From positions 1 through 7,851 of the forward strand of contig VSOA01000178.1 of the NCBI GenBank assembly GCA_009774585.1: a stretch of 7,851 nucleotides of DNA. The letters are read 5' to 3'. Below, piece by piece: positions 1-6,012 of the stretch. The translations under genes were made by a program, and so were the position numbers. This stretch comes from Lachnospiraceae bacterium (lineage in GTDB: Bacteria; Bacillota; Clostridia; Lachnospirales; Lachnospiraceae). Below the pieces are notes generated by a model, which made no database searches, had not been told where the DNA came from, and saw only the letters and a list, made by a program, of their open reading frames with translations. Numbering within the stretch: the stretch's first letter is position 1; each line of letters opens with the position of its first letter.

Positions 1-53
1 AAACTTCTTTTCCTGCACGATATTCAGTTGTCAATTTTCGGTTGGAATCTCAT

Positions 54-2372
54 TCATTGAGATTCCGAGAAGTTATCAAAATGTCCCTGTAGTACATCGA
101 TTGCATTTTCAACATATTGCAATTTAAAATCATAGCCATATTTTATCTTAAAATCCTCTTGAAGCTTCTCAACGGCTACTTGATCGCTCATCAATGCCGC
201 CTTTAGAATCTCCAGTTCATACGGGCGTACCCCGCTTAAAATAGTTTTAGACAAGTACTCTAACGTCAGTTTTTCCTGCTCGGTTAAGGAGCAAATATAC
301 ATGTTCTTTTCCATCACTTCAAGAAACGCATAATAAGTCTTGTATTCCTTTATAATCACAAGCGGATCGACTTCTCCGTTCTCATAAAAATCCAATAGAA
401 ACGGAATCCGCCCAAGCCTGTTTTTAAGAGAAACGTAGCTATCTTTTATAATCGTCTTAATGCCACGGATTTTATCAATTGATTTAAATATTTTATCCTT
501 TGCTACCTCATCGAAGTGTATCGTGGACACACCCGGTATCGTACTGTTTCCACTAATCACATATTTTCTAATGGTATCCGCATTATAAGTGCGGTCTCCC
601 GACAGCGCAACCGGAATCATAAAATTATTCGTATAATTACCGATAAAATCCAAGACGACAACATATTCTTTTCCTTCCGCTTTACGCAATCCCCGCCCTA
701 ACTGCTGAATGAATACAATCGGCGACTCTGTCGGGCGTAACATAATAACCTGATTCACTTCTACGATGTCTACGCCCTCATTGAGAATCTCAACTGAAAA
801 AATATAATCTAAAGGCTGTCTGCTTTCTGTTACATCTCTTTCGTCCATCGCTAGTCTCTCAAAAGCATCTATACGCTCTTCCTCCGATGCATCACCGTTC
901 AGAGAAATTGTTCGGTAACCCAATTCATTGAACTTATCAGACAATTCCTTTGATTCATCAATGCGGCTGCAGAACACCAGCCCTTTCACACGCTCACCGC
1001 TATACCCATAATACTCCGCCTGCTCGACGATATGTCTTACACGCTCGTCGCAGACAAGTTGCCCGAAATCTTTCGCCGACATTTTGGTCGTCTTAGTCGT
1101 TCTGTCTTTCACCATAGAAAGATCACTGATCCCGAAATAATGAAACGGACAAAGAAGATTTTGCTCCATCGCCTGTTGCAGTCTGATCTCATAAGCAATT
1201 TGGTGGTGGAAAATCTCATAAATATTTCTGCCTTCCTCATTGTCGTCACGCTTATCCGGAGTTGCCGTCATACCAAGCCAGAGCTTGGGCGCAAAGTAAC
1301 TCATAACCTTCTGATAAGAATTCGCAGAACTATGGTGCGCTTCATCCAAAATAATGCAATCAAAATCCTCCTGTTTATAACGGGTAAGATGTTCTTCTTT
1401 ATTCAAGGTCTGAACCGTCGCAAACACGTAATCTTTATCATATTCACGATACCCGGCGCCGACAAGCCCCATAGAAACATTCTTGCCGAATACTTTCTCA
1501 TAAGACCGTTTAGTCTGTCTTGCCAGTTGTCCTCTGTGTACAAGGAAAAGCACCCGTTTAAACCCAAGCTCACGCATAGCGAATGCAGAAGCATAAGTTT
1601 TTCCCGTTCCTGTAGCAGATATGAGCAACGCGTGTTTCTCCCCAGAATCTATGATTTTACGCAGATTACGAATAAATCCGAGCTGCATCTCATTCGGTCG
1701 CAACCTGAATTTTTCTATAGACGGTATGAGTTCCTGCTTTGCTATTTCCCGCTGCTTCTTTATAATTCGGTAACGCTCTTGATAAGCCTCAAAAAACTCC
1801 TCATATTCTAGCGCGTGAACCGATTTCCACAGCTGTGCAAACTCCTCTATCAATTCACCTGCAACTTCACCCTGCTCCGTAGAAATAATCTTTGTATTCC
1901 ATTCCTTATTGCTGGTGAGCGCAGCGCCTGTCATGTTAGAACTGCCTATGATAATACGATAAATTTCTTCTTTCTTAAAGATATATCCTTTCGTATGAAA
2001 ATCAGCTTCTGCCGCCTCAACGTCATACATTTTCAGCGTAATATTTTTTAAATCATGCAGTTTATCTAATGCCGCCGGCTCACTGAAGTTCAAATAATTA
2101 GTGGTGAGAATTTCACCCGGAATCTCTCTCTTCTCCAGTTCCTTAAGTGTCTGCAACAGAGGCGTGATTCCACCCATTGTAATAAAAGCAACACTAATCT
2201 GAAAACGATCGCATACCAAAAGTTCATCTTCAATAGCGGACAGCACCTTTTTACCCTCTTTGTGATTATTTGAGACAAATTGAGGTCGGTATGCTATGTT
2301 AGAAGCCACACTTCCGTCTATATATGCCGTTTTATATCCGTTATAAAGTTCATTGATTATCCCTTGATCCAT
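54..2372 (-). CDS. PLD-like nuclease / superfamily 2 DEAH helicase fusion, probably C-terminally shortened
   Basis: The predicted 772-residue cytoplasmic protein joins an N-terminal phospholipase D-like domain to an SF2 helicase, so it probably binds, unwinds or cleaves nucleic acid using ATP. The PLD part (about 45-185) has a half HKD signature, FHTKGYIF (H126, K128) followed by GSSNMTGAAL. The helicase shows Walker A SATGTGKT (252-259), motif Ia LVHRGQLARQ (277-286), DEAH (343-346), GMTATP (367-372), the motif V region SVEILNEGVDI (527-537) and QQLGRGLR (556-563). The remaining 200 residues are helical and match the start of the DUF3427-type region. Relatives I remember are about 930-1050 residues, so roughly 200 C-terminal residues appear missing. 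The 53 bases after the stop do not continue in frame. The start has only a weak upstream AAAGAG; a stop lies six codons upstream in frame, so no longer start exists. A defence or repair role is inference. Confidence 0.9.
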   Translation of the reverse strand: MDQGIINELYNGYKTAYIDGSVASNIAYRPQFVSNNHKEGKKVLSAIEDELLVCDRFQISVAFITMGGITPLLQTLKELEKREIPGEILTTNYLNFSEPAALDKLHDLKNITLKMYDVEAAEADFHTKGYIFKKEEIYRIIIGSSNMTGAALTSNKEWNTKIISTEQGEVAGELIEEFAQLWKSVHALEYEEFFEAYQERYRIIKKQREIAKQELIPSIEKFRLRPNEMQLGFIRNLRKIIDSGEKHALLISATGTGKTYASAFAMRELGFKRVLFLVHRGQLARQTKRSYEKVFGKNVSMGLVGAGYREYDKDYVFATVQTLNKEEHLTRYKQEDFDCIILDEAHHSSANSYQKVMSYFAPKLWLGMTATPDKRDDNEEGRNIYEIFHHQIAYEIRLQQAMEQNLLCPFHYFGISDLSMVKDRTTKTTKMSAKDFGQLVCDERVRHIVEQAEYYGYSGERVKGLVFCSRIDESKELSDKFNELGYRTISLNGDASEEERIDAFERLAMDERDVTESRQPLDYIFSVEILNEGVDIVEVNQVIMLRPTESPIVFIQQLGRGLRKAEGKEYVVVLDFIGNYTNNFMIPVALSGDRTYNADTIRKYVISGNSTIPGVSTIHFDEVAKDKIFKSIDKIRGIKTIIKDSYVSLKNRLGRIPFLLDFYENGEVDPLVIIKEYKTYYAFLEVMEKNMYICSLTEQEKLTLEYLSKTILSGVRPYELEILKAALMSDQVAVEKLQEDFKIKYGYDFKLQYVENAIDVLQGHFDNFSESQ

Positions 2373-2445
2373 GACGTCTTTGCTCTTTCATTCGCTGACA
2401 TGATTTACTTATGATGATTGATACACTTTGAAGCTTCTTCTATAC

Positions 2446-2474
2446 ATATTACCATACATAGATTTATTTTCCTA
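2446..2474 (-). promoter_or_regulatory. candidate promoter for the helicase gene
   Basis: On the minus strand an extended -10 (TGG TAATAT, 2446-2454) lies 17 bp from a weak -35 (TAGGAA, 2469-2474). An AT-rich inverted repeat ATTTTC-N6-GAAAAT (2466-2483) overlaps the -35 and could be an operator. The predicted start is near 2439, giving a leader of about 67 nt. Read-through from the DUF6179 gene is also possible because no convincing terminator is visible in this 141-bp gap. Confidence 0.3.
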
Positions 2475-2513
2475 ATAGAAAATGTCATGCACTCACTCTG
2501 AAGCTCCATAAAA

Positions 2514-3227
2514 TCATCGCTTTCCGCCCAACACTTCCTCAACAGCCCCACAGACATTGTCAATCATATCCTCATGCGCCGGGTTGTATCTTTCAAGGGC
2601 ATCTATCACGTCATTTCTGGGAAAAGCGTGCAGAAACTCCTGCTCCTTTTGTATACAGAGCAGATATTCATAGATGCGGTCTATTCCCGTATATGCAGAT
2701 AAATCCTTAAGCACGGGATAATCCAATGTCAGAATCGTGTCCTGCGGCGCAAAACGCATATCATACCACTTGAAGAACTCCGGTATACCTTTGACAAAGG
2801 TATCATACAGGCAGCGATTCCCATAGCTGTCAAATTGTGTCTGCATATCATTATACAAAGCAAGCGCCGCTTTGACCTTCTTCTCCACGCAGTCTAACCC
2901 TGTTTCATACGCCTGCTGCGCCGACATTCCTTTCGAGCACGTCGTAAGATTCCTTGTTCCGGTATGTCTTTCTATACTTTTCGCCTCATCCGAAGATGTA
3001 TCATGCACTGAATGCTCATTCTCACAATGTCCGTTTTCTCTCTTATCCTCCTCATCTTTTTCCGCATATTTCGCTTCGCGGATGCAATAGAGCACTGCTC
3101 CCATCAACTGTTCCGCTTTTTCATAAGTAACAGACGTACTGTCCCCCGCCGTGTAGCGCTCTGTCAGCTTCGCCACGATCGGCATGATTTCTTCCATCGA
3201 TATTTGATTCTTATCCAAAAAGTTCAT
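2514..3227 (-). CDS. DUF6179-like protein of unknown function
   Basis: This is a 237-residue soluble protein with no signal peptide or membrane segment. I recognise it, with moderate confidence, as a DUF6179-type protein, a clostridial family that usually travels with DUF6323; neither has a known function. An N-terminal helical part (1-53, ending GAVLYCIREAKY) is joined by a strongly charged, low-complexity linker (about 54-98, rich in E, D, K, H) to a second helical part (about 100-237) containing YDTFVKGIPEFFKWYDMRF (141-159) and LDYPVLKDLSAYTGIDRI (168-185). The ATG at 3225-3227 is preceded by a strong GGGAGG (3234-3239) six bases away, inside the end of the upstream gene. The genes overlap by 17 nt, indicating one operon and likely translational coupling. 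No catalytic motif is visible. Confidence 0.8.
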   Translation of the reverse strand: MNFLDKNQISMEEIMPIVAKLTERYTAGDSTSVTYEKAEQLMGAVLYCIREAKYAEKDEEDKRENGHCENEHSVHDTSSDEAKSIERHTGTRNLTTCSKGMSAQQAYETGLDCVEKKVKAALALYNDMQTQFDSYGNRCLYDTFVKGIPEFFKWYDMRFAPQDTILTLDYPVLKDLSAYTGIDRIYEYLLCIQKEQEFLHAFPRNDVIDALERYNPAHEDMIDNVCGAVEEVLGGKR

Positions 3228-3741
3228 GAAGCGCCTCCCAATACAAATCGTAATCCCACCGTTTCACTTCGTCCAATTCTTCATATTCTCCATACCCCTG
3301 CGTCTCACGATACCCACGATATCCCGCACGGATTGCCTGCGCAAAATTTGCGAGGCAGGTTCCCTCCAGATAATCCAAATCTCCATAACACGTTCGGTCA
3401 AACTGCTCTTTCATGAAATGCAGCAGTTCATCATCCGAAATCTCATCCTGCATCTCATTCTTATATAAGAAGAAAATTTCCTGCAAACGGATCAGCGTAT
3501 CAACATAACTGCTTTGGCTAATAAAGTCCGAATCGCAGAATTCATAAATAATCTTAGGCATAATTCCCTCACCGAATTCTACCCTTCGTGACTGCCGCAG
3601 GGCATGACTGCGCTCTGCCACAATCAATTGTGCATCCTGTTCGCTTAAACTCAGTCCGTATTGCTCCGTAACCCGATTTGTTTCGACCACTTTCGCCAAT
3701 TGATTCTGCTGCTGCAATAACACCATCCAGTTCTGCTCCAT
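3211..3741 (-). CDS. DUF6323-like protein of unknown function
   Basis: This 176-residue soluble, mostly helical protein is the first gene of the pair. I recognise it as DUF6323-type from its overall pattern: LSLSEQDAQLIVAERSHALR (30-49), RRVEFGEGIMPKIIYEFCDS (52-71), then LIRLQEIFFLYKNEMQDEISDDE (83-105) and CYGDLDYLEGTCL (118-130). The function is unknown. The tail (about 140-176) is rich in Y, E and W. I prefer the ATG at 3739-3741 because AAGGGGG (3749-3755) sits seven bases upstream and the protein then starts MEQNWMVLLQQ. An in-frame ATG at 3768 would add MNENEGGRY and has a weaker AGAGG eight bases upstream. The gene runs directly into the DUF6179 gene, and the two proteins may act as partners (inference from constant pairing). 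Confidence 0.82.
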   Translation of the reverse strand: MEQNWMVLLQQQNQLAKVVETNRVTEQYGLSLSEQDAQLIVAERSHALRQSRRVEFGEGIMPKIIYEFCDSDFISQSSYVDTLIRLQEIFFLYKNEMQDEISDDELLHFMKEQFDRTCYGDLDYLEGTCLANFAQAIRAGYRGYRETQGYGEYEELDEVKRWDYDLYWEALHELFG

Positions 3742-3748
3742 GTACCTT

Positions 3749-3755
3749 CCCCCTT
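3749..3755 (-). promoter_or_regulatory. ribosome binding site deciding the DUF6323 start
   Basis: AAGGGGG on the minus strand lies seven bases before the ATG at 3741. It is embedded within the extra codons of the longer alternative reading frame (start 3768), which favours the shorter protein. Confidence 0.6.
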
Positions 3756-3846
3756 CGTTCTCATTCATAGCATTTGCCTCTGTTTACATACCATTCATTA
3801 AGATTTCACCAAATACAATGCGCTATAACCTATCACGCGAAATTTG

Positions 3847-3875
3847 ATTATAGCATCGCATAGAGAACCTTACCA
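3847..3875 (-). promoter_or_regulatory. promoter for the DUF6323-DUF6179 operon
   Basis: A perfect TATAAT with an extended TGC (3847-3855) is spaced 17 bp from a weak -35, TGGTAA (3870-3875), as expected for an extended -10 promoter. Transcription would start near 3840, giving a leader of about 100 nt to the ATG at 3741. A second minus-strand extended -10 (TGT TATAAT, 3903-3911) lies upstream and is shared with the plus-strand promoter. Confidence 0.5.
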
Positions 3876-3878
3876 GTC

Positions 3879-3907
3879 TTGATTTTTCGACACTTTTGTG
3901 GTATTAT
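3879..3907 (+). promoter_or_regulatory. plus-strand promoter overlapping a minus-strand -10 (bidirectional)
   Basis: On the plus strand TTGATT (3879-3884) is followed, after exactly 17 bp, by an extended -10, TGG TATTAT (3899-3907). The predicted start is near 3914. The same bases read on the other strand give TGT TATAAT (3903-3911). The site therefore looks like a symmetrical bidirectional promoter. No plus-strand gene follows it; a terminator does. Confidence 0.5.
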
Positions 3908-3913
3908 AACAAT

Positions 3914-3950
3914 GGAATTAAGATGCAGATTTCATATCTGCTCTTTTTTA
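3914..3950 (+). ncRNA. predicted ~36-nt hairpin transcript or orphan attenuator
   Basis: The plus-strand promoter at 3879-3907 would start RNA synthesis near 3914, and the intrinsic terminator at 3920-3949 would end it almost at once. The product would be little more than one hairpin. It could be an abortive small RNA, a leader whose terminator must be overridden so that transcription runs antisense into the 3' end of the erm-like gene, or the remnant of a resistance-gene leader whose gene is gone. The existence of the RNA is inference from promoter and terminator only. Confidence 0.3.
3920..3949 (+). terminator. intrinsic terminator (best on the plus strand)
   Basis: Stem GCAGAT/ATCTGC (3925-3930 with 3936-3941) with loop TTCAT is extended by AAGA/TCTT (3920-3923 with 3942-3945) around one bulged T, followed by a T tract ending at 3949. 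On the minus strand the same hairpin is followed only by a poor T tract, so it would be a weak terminator for the erm-like gene that ends at 3979. Confidence 0.6.
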
Positions 3951-3978
3951 TTTTCTCTATCTATGTACTCTTATCTCC

Positions 3979-4626
3979 TTACCTGCCGAATTTTTGATAA
4001 CATCGGAATAAGCAAAGCCACTGCACATATAGCGTGAGACCGTCTTCATGGGCATGAGGCAGTCCTGCCTGCTTGAGCGCCACTGACGGCGCAGGATGAA
4101 AATCTTCCCTGCGGAAGTGATACCTGATTTTCATTTCCCAATTCACTTTGAGCAGCAAAGACTTCTCCGTCTCCCTAGGTATTCCCATGAACCTCTTTGC
4201 CGCGCCTTTCTCCATAATCAGCCAGATATCCGTAGACATATTTGTCCCACTTGTCAATTTCCCAATAATCTGCGTAGTAATAAAATACGGAATGTATGCA
4301 TAAATCTTATAACTGCCCTTTACAGGTAATCTGTATTTCAGAAAATCCCCGCAAATTAATTGTAAATTGGAATATTTTGACAAACGCGCTCCTGCGCTTT
4401 CATACATTCTGCGGTCAATTTCCAACGAATACACATATCCTGCTTTCTTACATAATTCCTCCGTCAAATGTCCTTTTCCGGTGCCAATTTCGACAACAAT
4501 GTCATTTCTATTAATATTGCTCAGTTCCACAATCCTATGAATCAGTTTTCTGCTTGTAATAAAATTCTGTGAATCAGATATATGTTTTCTATAATCATTG
4601 TTTGGATGTTTTCTGCCTTTTTGCAT
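3979..4626 (-). CDS. erm: Erm-type rRNA adenine methyltransferase with an internal deletion
   Basis: Erm enzymes use SAM to methylate an adenine in 23S rRNA, giving macrolide-lincosamide-streptogramin resistance. This 215-residue protein shows SQNFITS (19-25), SAM motif I VVEIGTGKGHL (44-54), motif II SLEID (67-71), motif III CGDFL (92-96), motif IV-like YIPYFITTQII (111-121), EKGAAKRF (139-146) and REDFHPAPSV (173-182). After V182 it jumps to ALKQAG and ends LYVQWLCLFRCYQKFGR, which aligns with the last helix of ErmB (ALK/AMKHA...TYEQVLSIFNSYLLF). ErmB, from memory, has about 45 residues between these points; they are absent here without loss of frame. The catalytic-loop Asn (Ser in ErmB) is Tyr111. 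SD AAGGAGG (4633-4639) lies six bases before the ATG. Activity is doubtful; KsgA is excluded by the Erm-like C-terminus. Confidence 0.85.
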   Translation of the reverse strand: MQKGRKHPNNDYRKHISDSQNFITSRKLIHRIVELSNINRNDIVVEIGTGKGHLTEELCKKAGYVYSLEIDRRMYESAGARLSKYSNLQLICGDFLKYRLPVKGSYKIYAYIPYFITTQIIGKLTSGTNMSTDIWLIMEKGAAKRFMGIPRETEKSLLLKVNWEMKIRYHFRREDFHPAPSVALKQAGLPHAHEDGLTLYVQWLCLFRCYQKFGR

Positions 4627-4654
4627 TGTATGCCTCCTTCATATTCTGTCATTT

Positions 4655-4674
4655 GCAGCATCTTAATATGCTGC
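4655..4674 (-). promoter_or_regulatory. stem-loop in the erm leader
   Basis: A perfect 7-bp stem, GCAGCAT/ATGCTGC, with a 6-nt loop lies 15 bases upstream of the Shine-Dalgarno sequence. If transcription starts near 4676 the hairpin sits at the extreme 5' end of the mRNA, a position that usually protects RNA from decay. It does not cover the ribosome site, so classic Erm translational attenuation is not evident. Confidence 0.4.
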
Positions 4675-4682
4675 TTCATCTG

Positions 4683-4711
4683 ATAAAAGGCAATAAAAAA
4701 GCAGGTGACAA
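4683..4711 (-). promoter_or_regulatory. candidate erm promoter embedded in the upstream terminator
   Basis: On the minus strand TTGTCA (4706-4711), 17 bp, then TTTTAT (4683-4688) form a plausible sigma-A promoter. The -35 lies in the loop and the spacer covers the descending stem and T tract of the CPBP gene terminator. The predicted start near 4676 leaves a leader of about 50 nt. Confidence 0.35.
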
Positions 4712-4738
4712 TCCATTCAAACGGAATTTCCCTGCTTT
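4695..4738 (-). terminator. intrinsic terminator of the CPBP protease gene
   Basis: On the minus strand AAAGCAGG (4731-4738) pairs with CCTGCTTT (4698-4705) in a perfect 8-bp stem over a 25-nt loop, followed by a T tract running to 4695. It lies 36 bases after the stop codon of the protease gene and separates it from the erm-like gene. Confidence 0.7.
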
Positions 4739-4773
4739 AAAATCTAAAGATGAAGATACACAAATAAGCGTTG

Positions 4774-5736
4774 TCAAATACCTCCGCGCTTCTTATCTTG
4801 TATCCTTTTAAGTAAAAATAGGATGCCGGCTACCAGCACGATCGTTACCGCAAGACCACCCTCCGGTCCGAACGCGCCTCCGTTTATGATATCTCTATTG
4901 TCCGTCAGCGTACTTCTGAATACGGAACACTCTGTGACCATACCGCTCACCCTAAGCCCCCAGAAGTTACCCTGCACCAGATTCCAGACACTGTGGAAAG
5001 CGGCAACTCCCCATATATTTCCCCGCTCAATAAAATACAGAGATGCGAATATTCCGTAAAGAGTCAGATTAATAAGCGCCAGCACACTGATTCCGTTATT
5101 AAAAAGATGCAGCGCCGCAAATATCAGTGCATTAGACAATACAGCCACCCACATGGAATACCGTCTGCCAATCGACACCATCAAATATCCTCTGCAGATC
5201 ACTTCTTCGCTCATTCCCTGAAGCATAAATCCAACCGTAAAAAGTACAAATACTCCAATATTGAATGTGCCTGAAAAACCAGTGATTTTTAATGCACCCG
5301 TCAGGGCGCACAAAAGTACCGCTGCAGAAAAGAGTACAAATCCCATGCCGAACCCAATCAGATAGTCCTTGCCTGCCCTTTCTCTTGTAAAGCCAATTGC
5401 ATCCATTCTCCGTTTCTGGATAAATCTGCAGAATGCAATCGTGACTGCCGTCATGCCGATCGTGGCAACCAGTGACACGACCGTATAGATATCTGAAGAA
5501 GCTATCTGCATTGCCGCCGCTGTTGCTCCTTCCACATCTCCTGCCTCTAAAGCTGTCTGATACATTTTATTCTGCGATAAGAGTAACATTTCCATCGGCA
5601 TCATACACAAGACCTGTGCAATTCCTCCGACAAGAAACACCGCAATGAAAACCAGTATTTCCAGAATCCAGTTCATACCCTTTTGCTTTTCCTGCGCTTT
5701 GATAACTGATTCCGGTTTCACTAATTGTAAATCCAT
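4774..5736 (-). CDS. CPBP family intramembrane glutamic endopeptidase (CAAX/Abi type)
   Basis: This 320-residue polytopic membrane protein belongs to the CPBP (CAAX protease and bacteriocin-processing, Abi) family. Such proteases cut within or near the membrane. In Gram-positive bacteria many give self-immunity to bacteriocins or regulate membrane signalling; the substrate here is unknown. The family motifs are intact: EEVICRG with E177, E178 and R182, then H210 in FAALHLFNN, and H248 with N252 in FHSVWN. About eight membrane segments can be drawn: 24-53, 83-104, 125-147, 157-176, 194-212, 216-236, 240-258 and 296-311. A soluble loop of about 30 residues (54-82) follows the first, and the C-terminus is basic (KRIQDKKRGG). 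AGAGGA lies five bases before the ATG. It has its own promoter and terminator and is divergent from two XRE repressors, which may control it (inference). Confidence 0.92.
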   Translation of the reverse strand: MDLQLVKPESVIKAQEKQKGMNWILEILVFIAVFLVGGIAQVLCMMPMEMLLLSQNKMYQTALEAGDVEGATAAAMQIASSDIYTVVSLVATIGMTAVTIAFCRFIQKRRMDAIGFTRERAGKDYLIGFGMGFVLFSAAVLLCALTGALKITGFSGTFNIGVFVLFTVGFMLQGMSEEVICRGYLMVSIGRRYSMWVAVLSNALIFAALHLFNNGISVLALINLTLYGIFASLYFIERGNIWGVAAFHSVWNLVQGNFWGLRVSGMVTECSVFRSTLTDNRDIINGGAFGPEGGLAVTIVLVAGILFLLKRIQDKKRGGI

Positions 5737-5776
5737 AATAATCCTCTTTTCTTTCCTTATTTTATATGACTATACA

Positions 5777-5805
5777 ATTATAATCCCTCGTATGCTCTTT
5801 TGCAA
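5777..5805 (-). promoter_or_regulatory. promoter of the CPBP protease gene
   Basis: On the minus strand TTGCAA (5800-5805), a 17-bp spacer and a perfect TATAAT (5777-5782) give a start near 5770, about 35 nt before the ATG. TTTGCAA recurs at 5861-5867, which could be a second half of a regulator site. Confidence 0.6.
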
Positions 5806-5894
5806 ATATAGTCCGATAATTGCTACAACAACTTTCATTCACGTTCAATCTCATTGTCAATTTGCAATGACTAATGAAGTATCATTTCCTCCTT

Positions 5895-5917
5895 CACAAC
5901 GATATATTGTGATACAA
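5895..5917. repeat. inverted repeats, candidate XRE operator 1
   Basis: CACAA-N7-TTGTG (5895-5911) and TTGT-GAT-ACAA (5907-5917) overlap in the divergent region between the protease gene and the first XRE gene. The half-site TTGT/ACAA is shared with the second cluster at 5943-5965. Binding by the adjacent XRE proteins is inference. Confidence 0.4.
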
Positions 5918-5942
5918 ATTATTAACTACATATCGCACTCTT

Positions 5943-5965
5943 TTGTATATACAATCATTCGTTGT
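5943..5965. repeat. 12-bp palindrome and inverted repeat, candidate XRE operator 2
   Basis: TTGTATATACAA (5943-5954) is a perfect palindrome. Its right arm also forms ACAA-N7-TTGT (5951-5965), the same spacing as at 5896-5910. The site covers the -35 region of the predicted promoter for the first XRE gene, where a repressor would block transcription. Confidence 0.45.
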
Positions 5966-5973
5966 GGAATAAT
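5965..5973 (+). promoter_or_regulatory. extended -10 promoter of the first XRE gene
   Basis: TGG AATAAT (5965-5973) is a good extended -10. No strong -35 is present; TTGTAT (5943-5948) is at 19 bp. The predicted start near 5980 gives a leader of about 33 nt, with GAGG eight bases before the ATG at 6013. Confidence 0.4.
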
Positions 5974-6012
5974 ACATAGAACAACATTACACACATCGAA
6001 GAGGTATCTGAT

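Noticed and set aside
1032..1811. 259-codon plus-strand open frame opposite the helicase
   Set aside because: It lies wholly antisense to strongly motif-supported helicase coding sequence, has no recognisable domain, and its composition is that of a reverse-strand shadow.
2466..2483. ATTTTC-N6-GAAAAT as a terminator for the DUF6179 gene
   Set aside because: The stem is only six pairs, mostly A-T, and no T tract follows on the minus strand.
3912..4040. Plus-strand frame MELRCRFHICSFLFSL... starting at the mini-RNA start
   Set aside because: It has no ribosome site, passes through the intrinsic terminator, and then runs antisense to the erm 3' end.
4542..4679. 45-codon minus-strand frame (MKQHIKMLQMTEYEGG...) overlapping the erm start, possible leader peptide
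   Set aside because: It has no ribosome binding site, begins at or before the predicted transcription start, and lacks the hairpins that would hide the erm ribosome site, so Erm-type attenuation is not supported.
4772..4777. TTGACA at the end of the protease gene as an erm promoter
   Set aside because: Only TATCTT at 13 bp could serve as a -10, which is too close, and transcripts would have to pass the terminator at 4695-4738.
5855..5860. Perfect TTGACA on the minus strand upstream of the protease gene
   Set aside because: No -10-like hexamer lies 16-19 bp downstream; the TTGCAA/TATAAT pair closer to the gene fits better.
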